Source: Pempheris klunzingeri | Taxonomy: Eukaryota; Chordata; Actinopteri; Acropomatiformes; Pempheridae | Direction: 5' to 3' | DNA: 64,000 nt | Assembly (NCBI RefSeq): GCF_042242105.1 | Contig: NC_092032.1 | Coordinates: forward strand, 7,545,415-7,609,414 | Shown here: one piece after another, positions 48,590-61,100 of the stretch | Layout of the letters: each line of letters begins with the position of its first letter | How positions within the stretch are numbered: the first letter of the stretch is position 1 | Program-made: the position numbers and the translations under genes | Notes under the pieces: model-generated | What the model was told of the DNA's origin: nothing | Databases searched by the model: none | Seen by the model: the letters and a program-made list of their open reading frames with translations, nothing else

Positions 48590-50520
48590 ACACCCCCTCC
48601 CTCCCCAACACTCCCTTACTATCTCTCTCCCCCTCTCTGTTCCCATTTAAACAAAAAAAAAAACAACACACACACACACATACACACATATGCACAAACA
48701 ATGAAAAAAAATCCTCCCCATCCCCAACAATAAAAGAAGAGAACCCCAGAAGAGAGAAAAGACAAAAAAAGGAAAAAAAAAACTTCTCCTGGACAGAGAG
48801 ACTGACTGGCCGCAGTGTGAGATTGTGTGTGAGCGTGCGTGTGCGGAGGTTGATGCGGTCGCCCCTGGTAAGGTATAAGTTGGCCGTTGGGGAAAGAATA
48901 CGGTGGCAGATTTGTTTTTTTTTTGTTTGTTTTGTTGGTTTTGAGGGGCGGGAAGTGTGGGGGGGGAGAGAAGATGATGGTATCTCAGGCTGCAGATGTG
49001 TCTCCTTTGGTCTGGCTGTGACCTCCTGCTTTCACACCATCACCAACACAGCCCACCCACTCACCCTCCACCACCACCGAAACAAGAAAAAAAAAAAAAA
49101 AAAAGAGACAAAAAAAAAGAAAAAGAAAACGTGTGGGTGAGGGGGGTGGAGGGGCGGGGGGGCAGAACCAGGAAAGATAATGTATTCACTCTTTTTGTTT
49201 TGTTTTTAATTGATCGTACATATGTGAACCTTCCACTAGGCAGAGTATTTGTTGTTGTGTTTTAAGTTTGTGGTTTGGAGTATATCATTACCTCCCCACC
49301 CCCCCATCCCCTCAACCCCCTTTGTGTCCGCCGTTCTCTGCCCCTCTCACCCCTTCCCTCCCTGCATTTTATAACTCATGCTCTCTCCCACCCTCCCGCC
49401 CCCACCTCCTGCTCTTTGGCTCATCATACCATGGATTGTTTTTCTCTGTCCACTGTTCTCTGGACAGTGATGGACCTTCAGTGTTCAGCGGGATTGTACA
49501 TGCATAGGTTTTTTTTTTTTGGTTTTTTTTTATACTCCCTCCCCCGTGTGCTGCCACCTCCCCACCGCTCGTCCATATCTGTCACCTCCACCTAAGGCAT
49601 GGCCGAAGCTCCTTTTTATTCCTTTGACAGGCATCAATGTTTTTATTTCGTGCAACCCCTACATCCCCACCCCACCCCACCCCTCTTCCCCCCTCTCCCC
49701 CTCTGTGCTCCTTGTCCCCTCCCCCCCCTCCGTCTCTCCTCCTCCCCCTCCCTCCCCCCCTCTCCTCTCTCTGTATATTAGACCACTTCTTGTCGTTTCA
49801 GGTTTCAGGACCAGTGGAGGCTGACGACCCCTCCCCAGGTGGCGCAGGCCCCCCCCACTGTCTCCGCAGCGTCTCTCTCTCTCTCTGCTCCCGCTATGCA
49901 CACTCACCCCATCCTGTCCGTGTGGGGGGGCGGGGGAGGGGGGCAGGGCGACCACAGGCCCGCCGCGGGGGGCATTTACTACAACAGCAAACGCTGATGA
50001 TGCTTTTAGTCCGTTTCACACTTCAACTCACTCACACACGGACGACACACTCCAACACACACACCTGTTCAACATACACCACAGCACACTGCAGTACAGG
50101 CAGCACTTAACGGGCAGCCGACCCAACACATGATTTATATACAGAGAGCCGAAGCCAACATAGCTGAGTGGCAGGCAGGCAAGTTTGGTGAGTGAGGAAG
50201 GCAGGACCAGAGACGAGGGTGTTTTTTGGGGTGTACAGTGCGGACCTTAAGGCGCCCCCTTTCTCTGACTACGCGCAGTGCAGTCACGGCTTGTCTGAGG
50301 AAGGCTGACGAGCTAACGGCATTGATTATTAATTTAATAAATTGGAGTGGGCCAGAGCTGTTATTTTAGGGCGGGGAAAGTCAGGGGTGGGGTTTGTGTG
50401 GAGACGGTTTTTTTTCTGACAAGGGGGAGTGGGTTTGAACAAATGTTTTGCTTTTTTTATTTTTATTTTTAACCCATGAGTCTGTAATTAGGAAAAAAAA
50501 ATAAAGACATTGTGTAAAAA
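48590..50520 (+). other. pabpn1 3' UTR with A-rich tracts, C-rich runs and G4-capable runs
   Basis: The last exon continues about 1.9 kb beyond the stop to AATAAA at 50500-50505. A-rich tracts lie at 48652-48663, 48704-48712, 48765-48782 and 49081-49130. There are long pyrimidine-rich stretches (about 49290-49400 and 49660-49765). G-run clusters at 49140-49163 and 49924-49948 could form quadruplexes. Several open frames in this stretch are low-complexity and not credible proteins. Confidence 0.7.
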
Positions 50521-50768
50521 TGAGTGTCTGTCTCTGTGATTTTGTTCAAAACACGCTGTCCTGTCCCCTCGGGCTTGGTTAATTTCTAGTTTAATGTCTA
50601 ATGTACAATTTCATTGGTCCCCTTATGAGTAAGACCAGGTGGTTGTTCACTGTTTTTGTCGTAATTTCTAGTCTGTTTGTTACCTGTTGACAAGGAGGTA
50701 ATGTGACTGCTCTGTAATGGAGATAAACACGACAAACACAGTGGTCGACTGTAAGTCAACAGTAAATG

Positions 50769-50774
50769 TTTATT
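50769..50774 (-). promoter_or_regulatory. ngdn polyadenylation signal
   Basis: TTTATT on the + strand reads AATAAA on the ngdn strand, about 135 bp after the ngdn stop. It lies some 265 bp from the convergent pabpn1 signal at 50500. Confidence 0.7.
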
Positions 50775-50908
50775 ATACAAACAATGAAAAAGGTGTGACA
50801 TGAAGAGGTGATGGGGAATTTAGTAATAAACGACGCCGGCTGCTGGTAAGAAGTTGTCTTCATGTCATCACTTGGTCGTCTTCCATCAGTGGACATTATG
50901 CTTCAGGT

Positions 50909-53900
50909 CTATCTGTGCTTCTTAAAAGCTGCAGAGAAGAAGGGTGATTATTAACACGAGACAGGATCACAGATGGCTCAATGTTACATTTATTATTTAG
51001 TTTTAAAATACATTTTCTGTGACCTAACACAATTATGCCAATTACATAGTCCTGGTGTTGCACTACATGCAGACTCAAGACAGCCTATGCTGGAATCATT
51101 CTTATGTAATTGCATAACAAAGTTAAGGAAGTATAAGTCTGACTTAATTGGCCATTTTTAAGAATAGAAATGGCAGGAAATTCCATCTATACTCACCTCT
51201 TCTTTTGGTTTTCTTCTTCATGAGTTTCTTTTTCTTCTTGGGGCGGGAGATATCCCCGTCCTGCACCAACAAAAAAAGCATCAGGGCCGGCAGCCGCATT
51301 AAGAATGTGAGCTAAATAAAGACGAGCCACAAAGCTCCCATTCATGGACGGAGATGAGCCTGTTAAAGCCTGTTAACGACATCATCTGGTGGCTTCTCAT
51401 GTCCAGTACAAAGCCTAAACAAAGTCCTCTTAAATGCATTTAGCTGAATTCACTTTCCAGTGGAGCAGACACACTATCAGCATGAGGTTGGCTACTCATT
51501 ACTCTACCTCATTAGTGCTTTTTATGACAGCAGACAGTGAATTGAGAGAGGAAACGGCACAGAGACGGGTGCCAAAACTGTGGAGGCACAAAGTGTAACT
51601 GTTGCCAACAGCACTGCCAGCTCAGCACCAGACAACTGAGTCACATAGATAAACAAATGTTTAGACTTCTATAAAACACACAAGCGACATGTCCTGTCCA
51701 GCACTAATTATTCCTGTGTCAAAGCCTAATAAATTTAGCTCCAAGCCCCAACTGAAAGGGGACTTAAATAGATTTTCATACCTCTGGACCAAGAATTCTG
51801 ATTTTCCACACGAGCAGTGTTTCATCCTGTGTCGGAGATAAAAATGTGGGTGATAAGATAAAAATGGCTCACCTGTCCGCCTTCGCCACCCGTCAGTGCT
51901 GTGATGTCACTGAAGTGCGTGATACCGCTCAGCTGGGCCGACATGGACAGCATGCCTCTCTTTTTGGAGTTCTTCTGACTTTTGGGCATGTTGAGACGCA
52001 CCATCATTGACTCCTCATAATTTTTCCTGCGGAGAGAAAACAAGATATTATCGGTGGAGAGTTATTGATATATTCACGTGACAGCTATAATCTCAGTCTA
52101 CTGCACTGCACCCAATCCCCTCAGCCTTATTGTGTCTACCTGCTCAAGTAAAGTAAAAAAGGTACCCACCTGTGCAGCTCTTCGCGGCTCTCCCGCTCGC
52201 TCTGGAAGTCTCGTCTGTCCCTGACCTCCTCTGGAGCGTCGCTGTACTGCTGTCTGAGCTCCTGAATCACGGAGCTTCTGAGGGCAGCACGCCGCTGACG
52301 CTCTGCCTGGGCCTTCTTCTTGTCTGCTTCTGTCATGTCACCGTCTGGACAAAAAAGGTTCACATGAGAATTTGTGTGGGGGGGAGGGTTCTTTATTTTG
52401 TGCAACAGGGATTACTAGATCAATGAACGGGGAAGTAAGAATTGTTTTCCAAACTATGTAATTAACTCCAACAGAAGTAAAAAGAAGAAAAATCTACCCT
52501 CTTTCATCAAATGAATGGAAGCGGAATCAATGTTTTTATGAAAAGCAAAGAAAGAAACCCTGTTAGACCAAATACATTACCATAATGCACTGCAGCAATC
52601 TTTGGCGGTACATATTTCCTGCCACTAGAGTGGGCTGCTTTCTTGTCTGAGGCCGTCTCATTTTCAGCTTCATCCTCAGACTCCTCAGATTCACCCAACT
52701 GGTTGATGAAGCAAAGACGCAACGTCAGTCAGACAATTAACAATACTGTATGTTCAATATTTAAAATGTTTTTCATCCTTAATTACTAAAATCAATGGAC
52801 TGATTAAATGTCTCCAGTCAGACACGAGAAGTACATTTTGTTTTCAGTATGATACATTCAACACTGCCAACCAAATAAAGAGAGGGATTAAAAAAAAAAA
52901 ACAATATTCTGCTTTACTTTGCTGATGAGGTTGTCAGGATTGGGACGGAGCTGCAGTGGGTCATTTTCAGCTGAAATCCACAAGAATATAACACACTGTT
53001 ATGTACTGAAGCCTGTGAATCACGGAAGGTAGGAAATGTTGTCCTGTAGATTATTGGTGGATGCATTCATTGTGACAAACATGAAGTGAGTCTTACCTAA
53101 ACTGCCGGTGACAGCTGTGCGCAACAGTTTATCAATCTGGTACTTAAGTTTGTGATCTAGCGGCCGCATCTTCTCCAGGACCTTAAAGACAGACAGGAAA
53201 AGCATTAAGATGCTGTGTCAGCTGGATGGAGGACAATGAACTGCTTATTATTAGCGGCCTGTTTCTACAATCATCTCACCGTTCTGATTGTGACCACTCT
53301 GTTCAAGGCTTCGCTGTCTTTTATTTTGCCTCCTTCTGTTTTGATGGCGATCAGGTGCGTGAGGTCTTGGAGGTAGAAGAGCAGCAGGTGATACCGGAGG
53401 TCCAAGAAAGACAAACCCTGCAGAGGGGAGACGGGGAGAGAGTCAGAGAGGACAGTCTGGGTCAGGTGGGACACCAAAACACAAAAAAATCCTTGAAATA
53501 TTGACACAACACAGGTCTTAATAAGATGGAGCCATTATGCAGGCCTGGCCTTGGTTCACATTGTACTTGGGTGGCGAAAATCTTCTTACAAATCTGTTAT
53601 TAATCAAATAACCACAATCAGCAGACATGCAGTGAATCAGCTGTTCATCCAGCCTCGCTGCTCACCTTTGACGTGTTAAATGCTCCATCTTTGACCTGTG
53701 TCAGCAGCTCACGGACATGACTCGTTACTGAGGCCAGCTGAGGAGAAAAGCAGTGGTGAGGAATTATGTCTGCACACGCTTTCTGTGACAAAAGTGACAC
53801 TCCATCACATGATGACCGACCAATCAGCAGAAATACACGTTACAGCAACAGGATTACAAAAATACATGTCACCATTACTTTACCAATACGCATTATTATT

Positions 53901-54293
53901 ATTATTATTACAGTAAAGTCCTTACCTGTTCTGTGAGATTCTTCAGCAGCTCTACAGCTTTGGGCAAATCACTTTCAATTAAATCCTGTTAGAAAGTATA
54001 ATTACATGTCAGAAATTCAACTTAAACACTGCTAACACCACTTAGCTCAGGTAAAATGTGGGTAATGTAGCAGAAAAAAGTGAGTTAGCTTCCGGCTAAC
54101 TAGCTAGCTTACGCCATTAAGCAACTATCATCTTTCGCATTTATCCCTCTCACGTATCAAAGACAGCCTGAGAATATACACTAAATCGTCAGAATGGTCT
54201 CTAACGTTAATATGCATTGTAAGGGATAAAAGACATGTTTTAGAAACGATCAGTTCGCTTAGCTTTACTCACGTTGTCAACAGGCGCAGCCAT
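50909..54293 (-). CDS. ngdn: Neuroguidin (Sas10/Utp3/C1D family)
   Basis: Nucleolar/cytoplasmic protein of the Sas10/C1D family, linked to small-subunit rRNA processing and, as an eIF4E-binding protein, to translational repression. Eleven exons join in phase: 54273-54293, 53926-53985, 53666-53737, 53280-53417, 53097-53181, 52918-52970, 52581-52698, 52170-52344, 51873-52026, 51197-51260 and 50909-50928. They give 319 residues (human about 315). Landmarks are MAAPVDN, ESDLPKAVELLKNL, GLSFLDLRYHLLLFYLQDLT, LEKMRPLDHKLKYQIDKLL, an acidic linker (ESEESEDEAENE), RKYVPPKIAAVHYG and VIQELRQQYSDAPEEVRDR. YEESMMVRL and SGITHFSDITALTGG follow, then a Lys-rich tail ending KKHR. The start ATG sits in AAAATGGCTGCGCC, a YY1-like context frequent at housekeeping starts. 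It is convergent with pabpn1 and divergent from cebp1. Confidence 0.96.
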
Positions 54294-54686
54294 TTTGATT
54301 CCAAAGTAACGTACGGAAGCCGCTGGAGGACAGAACTCACAGGGAAAACTAATTACAGCTCGTACTGTTGATATAATGACATAATAAAGCGAGAGAGCGG
54401 CGGCAAAAGACGGCAAATAACTAGAAAGCCGTCATACAAAGTCAGGCATTAGCTAGTGAATTACTTAACCTTGTTTGCTTAAAGCTGCTGAGTTTTCTAA
54501 CATAGTTAGTTTTGAAATGAAGAGAGAGAGTGAGCGAGAGGGAGGGAGGGAGGGAGGGAGGAGGGGGAGGAAGTGATGGCGAGAAGATCAGGGGAGTACC
54601 TGTCTGTCTCCTGTCTTTCAGACCATTTTCAATCAAACTGTCAGAGGAACCTGAAGAATAAGAGAGACTCTGTGGAGAGTTAAGTC
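54294..54686. promoter_or_regulatory. Compact divergent promoter between ngdn and cebp1
   Basis: Only about 390 bp separate the ngdn start codon from the proposed first coding base of cebp1. The interval contains a purine-rich GGGA array (54537-54573) just before the cebp1 leader. No TATA box is evident on the ngdn side. Confidence 0.55.
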
Positions 54687-56513
54687 ATGGTAAGTCAGAT
54701 CATAACTGGTGTTTTCTTATCAGTTATTTAGAGGTTTTAATATATTTAACTAAATTGGACTTTATTTAACACCATACACATAGATCTGATTAACTTTAAT
54801 TGTATTTATTTATTATTATGTTATTATTAAGAGCAATTGCAATAAATTTAACTAGATTCATATTCACAGCATTGCTGTCAGTAAAGGAATTTATATTCTA
54901 ATGGTCTGACGTTTAGTTTTTGCTTTGCTGCATCCAACATTTATTTTTATACTTTGTTATTTGATATGCTGATTATTTTCTCAGTTGTTTGATTAATAGT
55001 TTGGTCTTGAAAATGTCAGAACATGATGAAAAATGCTCTCAATACATCTCAACACATGACCAGCCATCTAAAAACTAAAGACATAAAGTTTACTTTGACA
55101 GAAGGTTACAGAAGAACAGTTGCTGGAAGCTGTTTTTTTCTTAATAAAATGACGTAAATGATTGATTAAAATTCTTGCATAGAAATCTTCTTTCTAATTA
55201 TTTCAGATCATTATATTATTTCAGTACTCTTTACTTGTAAATTGTCACTTTATTTGCCCCAGCGTTACATCTGTCCATTGTAATGTTTAATGTTGTGTTG
55301 TTTTTTTAAATTCAGAAATCAAAATCTGCCACTTAAACAACTTGTTGAAGGTACCAGTATTTTCTGCCCTGCATCCAAAATGTTACAAACATAATTAAAC
55401 GTCGATTCAATTTAAATAATACTCATTTTAAGGTATTTATGGAAACACATGGACACCTAAACATCACCTTAAACAGATAAGATTTGAGGGCAGTGGCAGA
55501 AAAAGTATCAAAGTCCTTTACCAAAGTAAAAGCACATATCGCTCAGTAATAAAAATACTCTATTATTAGTAAAAGTCCTGCATCCTTACATGAGTACAAG
55601 TACAGAGGTATTAAAGTAAAACCTACATATCAAAGTCGAATATACAGCACAATATACAGCAGAATGAGGCCTGAATTAGGATATAGTGATCATTATTACC
55701 AGAACAAGAAGCAGCCTTTCACTGATGTAGCTGGTCGTGTTGGAGCTAATTAAACTACATTACATGTTGTAATATGCTGTTGTCTGTTTCTGTCTCTGCC
55801 TTTGAACCCCTCCAGATGTCTGATTCCAGGGTGTCCTCTGTCATCCAGGAGTGGGCGAGCTCATACCCGGGTCAGGTCCACAGCCAGACCCTGAACCCTA
55901 CCACCTCCAACCACACTGGATCGACCAATCAGCTGGCTCAGATGGACATGATGCAGTTCAGCCAGCCTCAGGGACTGGTGCGAGAGGGCGGTGACGACAG
56001 GGTGGCCGAGCAGATGATGAGCCTGTCTTACCTGCCGTACACCTCCTCCTGCCTCAGTAACACCTCGGGCATGGGGGGCGCAAACCACCACCAGAGCCAC
56101 GCCAACACTCAGCAGGTGTGTGTTCAGGAGGTAGAATTTTGACTTGTGGAAAATAAATCCTGTTCAGCACCTTCCCCACAACTTATATTGGTGTTTCTGA
56201 CTTCCAGGACTTCTCCTCCTTCCTCCTGCCAACTCTGCGAGCCCCGGTAAACAAGAGGAGCATCAGCAAGGACAGCGCAGAGTACCGCCAGCGCCGCGAG
56301 AGGAACAACGTCGCTGTGAGGAAGAGCCGGGACAAGGCCCGCAGGAGGATCCTGCTGACCCAGCAGAGGGCCATGCAGCTGCAGGACGAAAACCAGAAGC
56401 TGCAGATGAGAATAGGGCAGCTGACACAGGAGCTGGACACTCTCAAGCACATCCTGTCACAGCGGCACCTGCATGGAGCTGAGGACGGAGCAGCGGGGGA
56501 GTCCAGCATCTAG
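54687..56513 (+). CDS. cebp1: C/EBP-family bZIP transcription factor (CEBPE-like; fish cebp1)
   Basis: DNA-binding factor of the C/EBP family; the CEBPE/C/EBP1 branch acts in granulocyte and myeloid gene expression. Coding exons are 54687-54689 (ATG directly before the donor), 55816-56115 and 56208-56513, giving about 202 residues. Exon 2 itself begins with ATG at the acceptor (MSDSRVSS), so either ATG can serve. The N-terminal half is Ser/Gln/Asn-rich and much shorter than the activation regions of mammalian C/EBPs. The C-terminal half has the basic region ([20 protein letters not shown], then RDKARRR) at about residues 122-148. A leucine zipper follows to about 185. The location beside a segment syntenic to human 14q11.2, where CEBPE lies, supports this branch, but cebp1 as the symbol is a choice from family knowledge. 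Confidence 0.88.
55495..55700. repeat. Copy 3 of the TTTACTT-rich dispersed teleost repeat (partial)
   Basis: The left end reads GGCAGTGGCAGAAAAAGTAT, followed by TATTATTAGTAAAAGTCCTG and CATGAGTACAAGTACAGAGG. It matches the complement of the right ends of the copies at 13785 and 23868. The right part is not recognisable, so this copy is truncated. It lies in the first intron of cebp1. Confidence 0.6.
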
Positions 56514-58115
56514 AGCCACATTTATGCCTGGTGTTAGCGTCTAATTGGAGGCATCTGATTCCTTGTTAGTGTCTCGGCAGGCATCCAAGACTCTAAGTCA
56601 AATGCCTCCTTGTAGATTTTTTCAAATATTCACCCAAAGGTCACAAACAGAAGAAACAGATTTGAAGATGAGGCATGTTTTAATGGCAGATATAAAAGGG
56701 TTTAGCCAGAATTTCAAATTGTAACATTGTGAAGAGAGAAAGCTGTGGCCGTCACTGACGCCGTGTCCTCAGACCTTTTTCTAGAAATTTGGGCGTTGAC
56801 AGCAACCAGGGGGGAAAGCCCCGTAAGCTGCTGCTGTGCCTCTCTGCGTTCACACATCACATAATCAGCTCACACTGATAACGGTGGCAGATTTAACGCT
56901 CATAATTTGATGTAATTCCTGACACGGTGGGTCACAGAAGTAAACAGGAGCAGCTTCAGATCACTAGCAGACAACTGTGCTCTCTAATCTGCTCGGTGGA
57001 TATTTTTCACATATGACCTGTAACCCAGCTAAATAATAACATAGTTGACCCCCTGCCCCATGCCTGTCAAAATAAGGTTTCTACTGTCGGTGGTTAGCTG
57101 TTCATGCTAACGCATGCAGTTTGCATTCTTGTGTTTTTGGTTCTGAAAAGGCTGAAAAAACCCACCCTGCTCCAAACTGTTAAGATGCAGTGTTTCAATA
57201 CAGCTCCATATGCACACCTTCAGCATGGGCACACTCGCAGAAAGCTTGACAGCCTATGCGGTTTAGCAGATGGTCAGTTAAAACAACTTAATTGTGATAA
57301 ATACGATTTGCAGACAACGAACAGTAACAGCTTATTGGTTTTAACATATGAGACTTCATTTTTGGCTGTAATTTCCTGGGTGAGAGGGCACTTACTCATG
57401 ACCTCAGTATTTCTGAAAGCCCTGAAAGCTTTGAACAGATGAATTAAACAATGTGGAAAAAGAGACCTTGAATTCTCAGCATTAAGTGGGAGGACATGTT
57501 TGAATGTAGATGCTCTTGGGTCATTGTATGATCTAAACTGTGAGTACAGAGACTAGAGACAACACAGAAGCCTTGAGAGCTTGCGCATAGCACGGTTATT
57601 TGAAACAGCTACATGAGATGGAGAAAAGGATTTTGAGGAGAAGTTGATGGACAGCACTGCAGATCTAAAAAAAAAAAATCCAAACTACAGACAAAAAGAT
57701 ATAAAGCCACATGTAGTTGAATTGAACAAATTCCTAATGGACTTTCCTTAAGACATATTCCTCACAGGCCCCTCATAAAGAATACCACTCCATGCATTAG
57801 ACAGATCCGACCTAGGATTTGATTTAACAAAGGTTGCTTAATCATCTACCTGACTCTTCTTGTCATTGTCAGAAATGATTGTAAGTCTTGTTGCCCAATG
57901 AGGTTACACAACGGCCTGTGGTTTCTAAGGGATTCAAAGAAATCTAAGTGTCTCTCTCTGTTTAATACTCCATCACTTTTCACTATAAAAGAGTGTGGGA
58001 TTACTTGAAATATTGTCAATATAGGATATAATCTGTAATGTTGTCATATGTCTTTTGTAATTTTATAGTAATACGTTGTTAAAGCAAAACTTTGTCAAAT
58101 ATTTTCATAAATAAA
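56514..58115 (+). other. Probable cebp1 3' UTR
   Basis: No exon was recognised after the cebp1 stop. The first clear AATAAA on this strand in a plausible context is at 58110-58115, which would give a 1.6-kb 3' UTR. An earlier cleavage site cannot be excluded. The 112-codon open frame at 57104-57442 shows no protein-like features. Confidence 0.4.
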
Positions 58116-61100
58116 CAACTGTTTGCTTGCGCTTGGAGGAAACCGTCATCTTTTATACAAGCTAAACCCTGGTGTTGAAACTGATCCTAATTTAGCATAG
58201 AAACGTATCTACCAGTGATATTTAGATATCTGTTTGGCCATTAAAGCAGACTCACTGCTTCCTCATTTTTTACAGATGCTATGATCACAGTGCACTATAA
58301 TACTGTGATATAAACCCAGTATGTACATGTAAGCATCATTATTCTCATTCATCTCCACTCCGTCACTGATCAGGGAACATGCGGTGCACCTGACACATTA
58401 TTTACCATAAGTTGCCTACCCACAGAAACGGACGTCATGCCATGGACCGTTGTGCACCAGCGGTTTCCCTTTGTGGGATGGGCATGATTTCAACACAGCG
58501 GAGGACAGAGATGAGGAGCGCAGAGATAGTATCAGTGCTTTGGGCTGCCAGGGCCTTCCTGTGGCTGTGATGGTAGTGAAGGGACATAGAGATAGGAGAC
58601 ACATGGGAGAGGGGGTGGGGCGTGGGGGGGCAGCAAGCCAGCCAGACATTTTTTTTTTCAAACATTTGGTAAAATATTTTCAACACTATTAGATAACCAG
58701 AAACAGTGTGAGGTTCTGCTGCATCTCAAGATCAAGGATCATTTGATGAATTGCTCCTGGTATGATATTTAAAATGAAGAAAACACGTTTCACAAAGTTT
58801 CAGTTTGGGGAACATAATGTTAATAGACCTCATTTCCCCACTTGATTACTTACATTAAGATTGTTTTTTTTTTAATTATGAAGGTCTAGAGACCCAAAAC
58901 ATAGTATTTTCAATAGAAAATCCATTTTTTAAAGGACAATTTTTAAAGGACATTGTGCAGGAGCTTTTCTTTTATTACATGTTTCCTGAAATTGTGTGTT
59001 TAAATTTGCAAACGAGGCCCTCTCTAATTAAATTTGCTAGCATTTCCAGAACTGAAATCTGAACTTTGTACGAATCATAAATCAGAAAATCCTGTCAACA
59101 GCCATAAAGAACAATTCTTGCCATGTTTCTAGGAATAAACTGGCTATGAATGACTGGCCTGTATGTATAAACCTCTGTGTTAAATCCTTCAGAATATAGT
59201 CAGAAAGTTTGGTACATGTAAGTGCTACTGAAGTTGAGATTTCTGGATCCGAGTATGAGTAAAACGACCTTAAAAGATTTTGGATGTTTTATTTCAACTT
59301 GTCTGAAAAAGAAGACGTGTTATTGACATACAGTGGCCCAAAATCTCAACACTGAACAGTGCATGAAAAACAATATTTCTGTCTGTATTGTCTTGTTATA
59401 ACTAAACTGTTTTTTCTGCAAAGACCAAGTGAGGCAACATGGATACACACCTTCACTTCTCTTTTATTAGAAACATAAAAGCTTTGTGTTGTATAGTTAT
59501 GTTAGTGTGCAACTTTATAACTCTCTGAACTGAACTGATAATACGAACAACATCGCTTTAATCAGCACACACGCTGTTAACAGTTTGATTAATCCAGCAG
59601 GAGCTCAAAGTGATCACAACCAGTCACTGAGTTTGAGTCTTTCATTAGATTTTATTACCAGGGGCACAACTCATCAGTTTATGTAATACTGCAAGCTACG
59701 AAGTTGGATTTAAATCCTGCATTAGGGGAACCCAAATCTGCTGCTATTAACTGGATTCATACCAGTATTATGATATATGATAGGAAGACAGATGATAATG
59801 AGATCTGGATGAAAAGATAAAACAATAGACTTTTGTCAACTTAAACATTTCTTGTACAATAAATCACCAAGAATAATGGAAAAATCACCAAATGTGAATT
59901 AAATCAATGATGAGCCATAAACTGTTTTTCTCATTTTTTCAATGTTTTATCACTGTTTGTTACTTATAAAAGGTCAAGATATTAAGATAGTAGTTAAAAA
60001 ACTAAAATGAAAAGCACAAATAAACTAGAGGTCCTTTTCAATCCTGTTTTCATGACCATCAGATATAACCCACACACACTGACTTAAACCTCTGTGTTTT
60101 GAGTCGTTTTGGTAACGAACGTCTCATTTGCAGAAGGAGAGTGAAAGTGTGACACGGGCCCCTGACAGCCTGCCATGTACTGAGCAGCACATAATCACTC
60201 CTTGTGTGACCGTGTCTGTTGAAATGTCCCGCAGCGTCGTGTGGGGCAATCTGTGGTCCCAGGACTGCAACTTCTCCGCAGAGTGAAGAAAGACTGTATT
60301 TCACCTAATCCCTACCGGGTTACTCAACAGCAGCAGCAGACCATATGAACCCCACCACAACCTCACTCAAGCTGTCTTATAGCTCCTTTAATTAAAACCA
60401 TTTTTGTGGCAGTAGTTGAGCAAGATGGACTTTTGTCTCTAGAATTGGCTGAATATACACACATGAATATAAAAACAGGAAGGCGTTTGGTCCAAATATG
60501 GGAAACATAAACTTTTGCCTCTATTTCAGCACTTCCGCACTCCTGCACTTCTCAACTAATCAGTCCAGGGCGGCTCTGCTGTGACACGCCTGACTCTCCT
60601 AGCCTCAGGTTCCCATCACACCATCAGAAAAGCTTCCAGTGATGCTCCCTAGATATTCAATAAGAGTGACAGAGAGGCCGCGGGAGCATAAAGAGCTTTT
60701 CATGGCTAGTTTAGGTTGTTTCGTCTGCTTACAAGCATTTTCTTTTTTGCAGGTTGTAAATATGAGGATCCAGCTTCCTGATAGCAATAGATGATTTACC
60801 ACAAATGTTCATTATGTTGTAACATTTTAGATGTTATCTTAGTATTTAGAGGGGAAGTGGCGGCCATCATGGCCATGCTGCGTGGGTGACACAAACACAG
60901 TGTCATGACGGGAGGCAATAACCTCGATCTGATGGTGACTCTCCATTCAGATCAGTGGCACAATGAAAGAGCACAGTCATCCTGTGTGACTGTGGAGAGG
61001 ACTACTGAGAGTTAGGCGCTGGTGACTGACAACACTCACAGCTACGCCTGTGTTGTCCACTACTAAAGCCTTCCACCACAAGCTGCAGCAGCAACAGTGG

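Noticed and set aside
48571-49140. 189-codon plus-strand frame after the pabpn1 stop
   Set aside because: It is made of low-complexity Ser/Pro, His/Thr and Lys runs from microsatellites and A tracts in the 3' UTR.
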